Below, piece after piece: positions 62,525 through 64,000 of a stretch of 64,000 nt of DNA (within the stretch, counting starts at the first letter, position 1; the number at the start of each line of letters is the position of its first letter). The notes beneath the pieces were generated by a model. The model was not told the origin of the DNA and ran no database searches. It worked only from the letters and a program-made list of their open reading frames with translations. Location: NCBI RefSeq assembly GCF_050947335.1, contig NW_027473328.1:62001-126000 (forward strand), read 5' to 3'. The translations under genes and the position numbers were made by a program. Source of the DNA: Megachile rotundata. Lineage: Eukaryota > Arthropoda > Insecta > Hymenoptera > Megachilidae.

Positions 62525-63462
62525 TACAATCACAATCATACAATCTCAATCGTACAATCACAATCATACAATCACAATCACACAATCCCAATCATACTAT
62601 GGCAATCATACAATCGCAATCATACAATCACAATCATACAATCACAATCATACAATCACAATCATACTATCGCAATGATACAATCACAATCATACAACCA
62701 CAATCATACGAAGACAATCATACAATTACTACTATACAATCACAATCATACAAAAACAATCATACAATTACAATCATACGATGACAATCCTACAATTACT
62801 ACTATACAATCACAATCACACAAGAACAATCATACAATCACAATCATACAATCACAATCATACAATCACAATCATACAATCACAATCATACATTCACAAT
62901 CATACAATCACAATCATACAATCACAATCATACAATCACAATCATACAATCACAATAATACAATCATAATCATACAATCTCCATCATACAATCCCAATCA
63001 TACAATCACAATCATACAATCACTATCATACAATCACAATCATACAATCACAATCATACAATCACAATCATACAATCACAATCATACAAAAACAGTCATA
63101 CAATCAAAATCATACAATCACAATCATACAATCACAATCATGCAATCACAATCATACAATCACTATCATATGATCACAATCACACAATCACAATCATACA
63201 ATCACAATCATACAATCACAATCATACAATCACAATAATACAATCACAATCATACAATCTCAATCATACAATCACAATCATACAATCACAATTATACAAT
63301 CACAATCATACAATCACAATCATACAATCACAATCATACTATCGCAATCATACAATCACAATCATACAATCACAATCATACAATCACAATCATACTATCG
63401 CAATCATACAATCACAATCATACAATCACAATCATACAATCACAATCATACAATCACAATCA

Positions 63463-63686
63463 TGCAATTACAATCATACGATCATAATCATACAAGAACA
63501 ATCATACAATCACAATAATAGAACAATAATTATACAACCACAATCAAACGATCACAATCATCCAATCACAATCATACGATCACAATCGTACGATCACAAT
63601 CATACAATCACAATCATACAAAAACAATCATACATTCACAATCATACACTCACAATCATACGCTCACAATCATTCAATCACAATGA
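63463..63686 (+). repeat. Alpha module, copy 11
   Basis: TAGAACA form at 63519, TCCAATC- at 63561, plus a private TACATTC- monomer after TACAAAA-. It is offset 2820 bp from copy 10, which is 201 monomers plus the 6-bp insertion at 62519. Confidence 0.9.
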
Positions 63687-64000
63687 TACAATCACAATCA
63701 TACAATCACAATCATACGATCACAATCATACGATCACAATCATACGAAGACAATCATACAATTACTACTATACAATCACAATCATACAAAAACAATCATA
63801 CAATCACAATCATATGATGACAATCATACAATTACTACTATACAATCACAATCATACGAAAACAATCATACAATCTCAATCATACAATCACAATCATACA
63901 ATCACAATCATCCAATCACAATCATACGATCACAATCGTACGATCACAATCATACAATCACAATCATACAAAAACAATCATACAATCACAATCATACAAT
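63463..64000 (+). repeat. Right-end duplication, copy 2 (cut by the window end)
   Basis: Partner of 60643-61180; TCCAATC- at 63561 and 63911 mirrors 60741 and 61091. The window stops inside this copy. Confidence 0.82.

Larger units (their letters stand above)
1..64000 (+). repeat. 14-bp satellite array filling the window
   Basis: Every part of the window is built from a 14-bp monomer with + strand consensus TACAATCACAATCA. The phase can be followed from end to end, with monomer starts at 7 mod 14 on the left and 1 mod 14 on the right. Twelve 1-bp deletions and one 6-bp insertion explain the whole shift. The consensus is 50% A, 29% C, 21% T and 0% G, so GC is about 29%. Frequent variants include TACGATC-, TATGATC-, TACGAAG-, TACGATG-, TACAAAA-, TACATTC-, TACTATCG-, TACAATCT-, and endings -CAATGA and -CAATAA. 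No stretch of unique sequence, transposon, RNA gene or supported coding region is visible, and both array ends lie outside the window. A satellite or minisatellite in eukaryotic heterochromatin is inferred; the taxon is unknown. Confidence 0.98.

Noticed and set aside
1..64000. CRISPR array
   Set aside because: There are no unique spacers between repeats. The units are contiguous 14-mers, and variation lies inside the repeat, not between repeats.
1..64000. Telomeric repeat
   Set aside because: Telomere repeats are usually 5-8 bp and G-rich on one strand. This unit is 14 bp, and its complementary strand has only 4 G in 14 with no runs of G.
1..64000. G-quadruplex or i-motif potential
   Set aside because: There are essentially no runs of two or more G or C in the consensus on either strand.
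1..64000. Assembly artefact that simply loops one repeat
   Set aside because: Private substitutions, private indels and different block junctions distinguish nearly all long copies. A looped assembly would give exact copies. Local collapse or expansion still cannot be excluded without reads.
1..64000. tRNA, rRNA or other structured RNA genes
   Set aside because: No non-repetitive sequence, no GC-rich stems and no conserved RNA motifs are visible on either strand.
1..64000. CENP-B-box-like motif
   Set aside because: The 17-bp box known from primate satellites needs TTCG and CGGGA cores. The array has no GGG on either strand that I could see, so nothing matches.

Overview
The whole 64 kb is one uninterrupted satellite (minisatellite) DNA array. 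I see no gene, RNA gene, mobile element or unique sequence in it, and the array runs off both ends. The monomer is 14 bp, consensus TACAATCACAATCA on the + strand (7 A, 4 C, 3 T, no G). That gives about 4,570 monomers. It reads naturally as an 8+6 composite, CAATCATA + CAATCA. I followed the repeat phase by hand. Monomers start at positions equal to 7 (mod 14) at the left end and 1 (mod 14) at the right end. The net shift is fully accounted for by twelve 1-bp deletions and one 6-bp insertion, all located below. All other visible variation is base substitution inside monomers or gain and loss of whole 14-bp monomers.

The kind of organism cannot be read from the sequence. A tens-of-kilobase, phase-coherent, hierarchically duplicated 14-bp array fits eukaryotic heterochromatin (pericentromeric, subtelomeric or sex-chromosome satellite) and does not fit a bacterial, archaeal or viral genome. 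Paired CG/TG monomer variants hint at CpG methylation, but only weakly.

Above the monomer there is a rich higher-order structure. Level 1 is a set of recurring variant monomers, some strictly ordered: in the first 4.1 kb the divergent TACAATTACTACTA monomer always follows TACGAAG- or TACGATG/TATGATG-. Level 2 is three recognisable modules of 8 to 22 monomers, here called alpha (11 copies), beta/kappa (20 complete or partial copies) and gamma (12 copies). Level 3 is kilobase-scale duplications: about 1.9 kb (0.23-3.11 kb), 3.4 kb (5.0-10.6 kb), a head-to-tail pair of about 4.07 kb (25.83-33.95 kb), a 6.5 kb segment repeated 14.4 kb away (17.4-24.0 and 31.9-38.4 kb), a 2.3 kb block 6,017 bp apart (41.76 and 47.78 kb), and head-to-tail copies of 2.0-2.3 kb (52.18-56.40 kb). 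Offsets between copies change in steps of 14 bp.

Layout: 0-11 kb is alpha and beta/kappa territory. 11-15.4 kb is the first gamma block. 16.7-24 kb is an internally deleted relative of the 4.07 kb unit followed by a beta/kappa cluster. 24.3-25.5 kb carries one gamma and one alpha. 25.8-34 kb is the 4.07 kb tandem. 34-38 kb is the second beta/kappa cluster. 38-50 kb is gamma-pair blocks. 50-57 kb is mixed, with the 2 kb tandem. 57-64 kb is alpha again.

Long open reading frames exist on the + strand only (up to 701 codons at 20449-22554). They are a by-product: the consensus has no stop in any forward frame, and because 14 is not a multiple of 3 all three frames spell the same 14-residue peptide.
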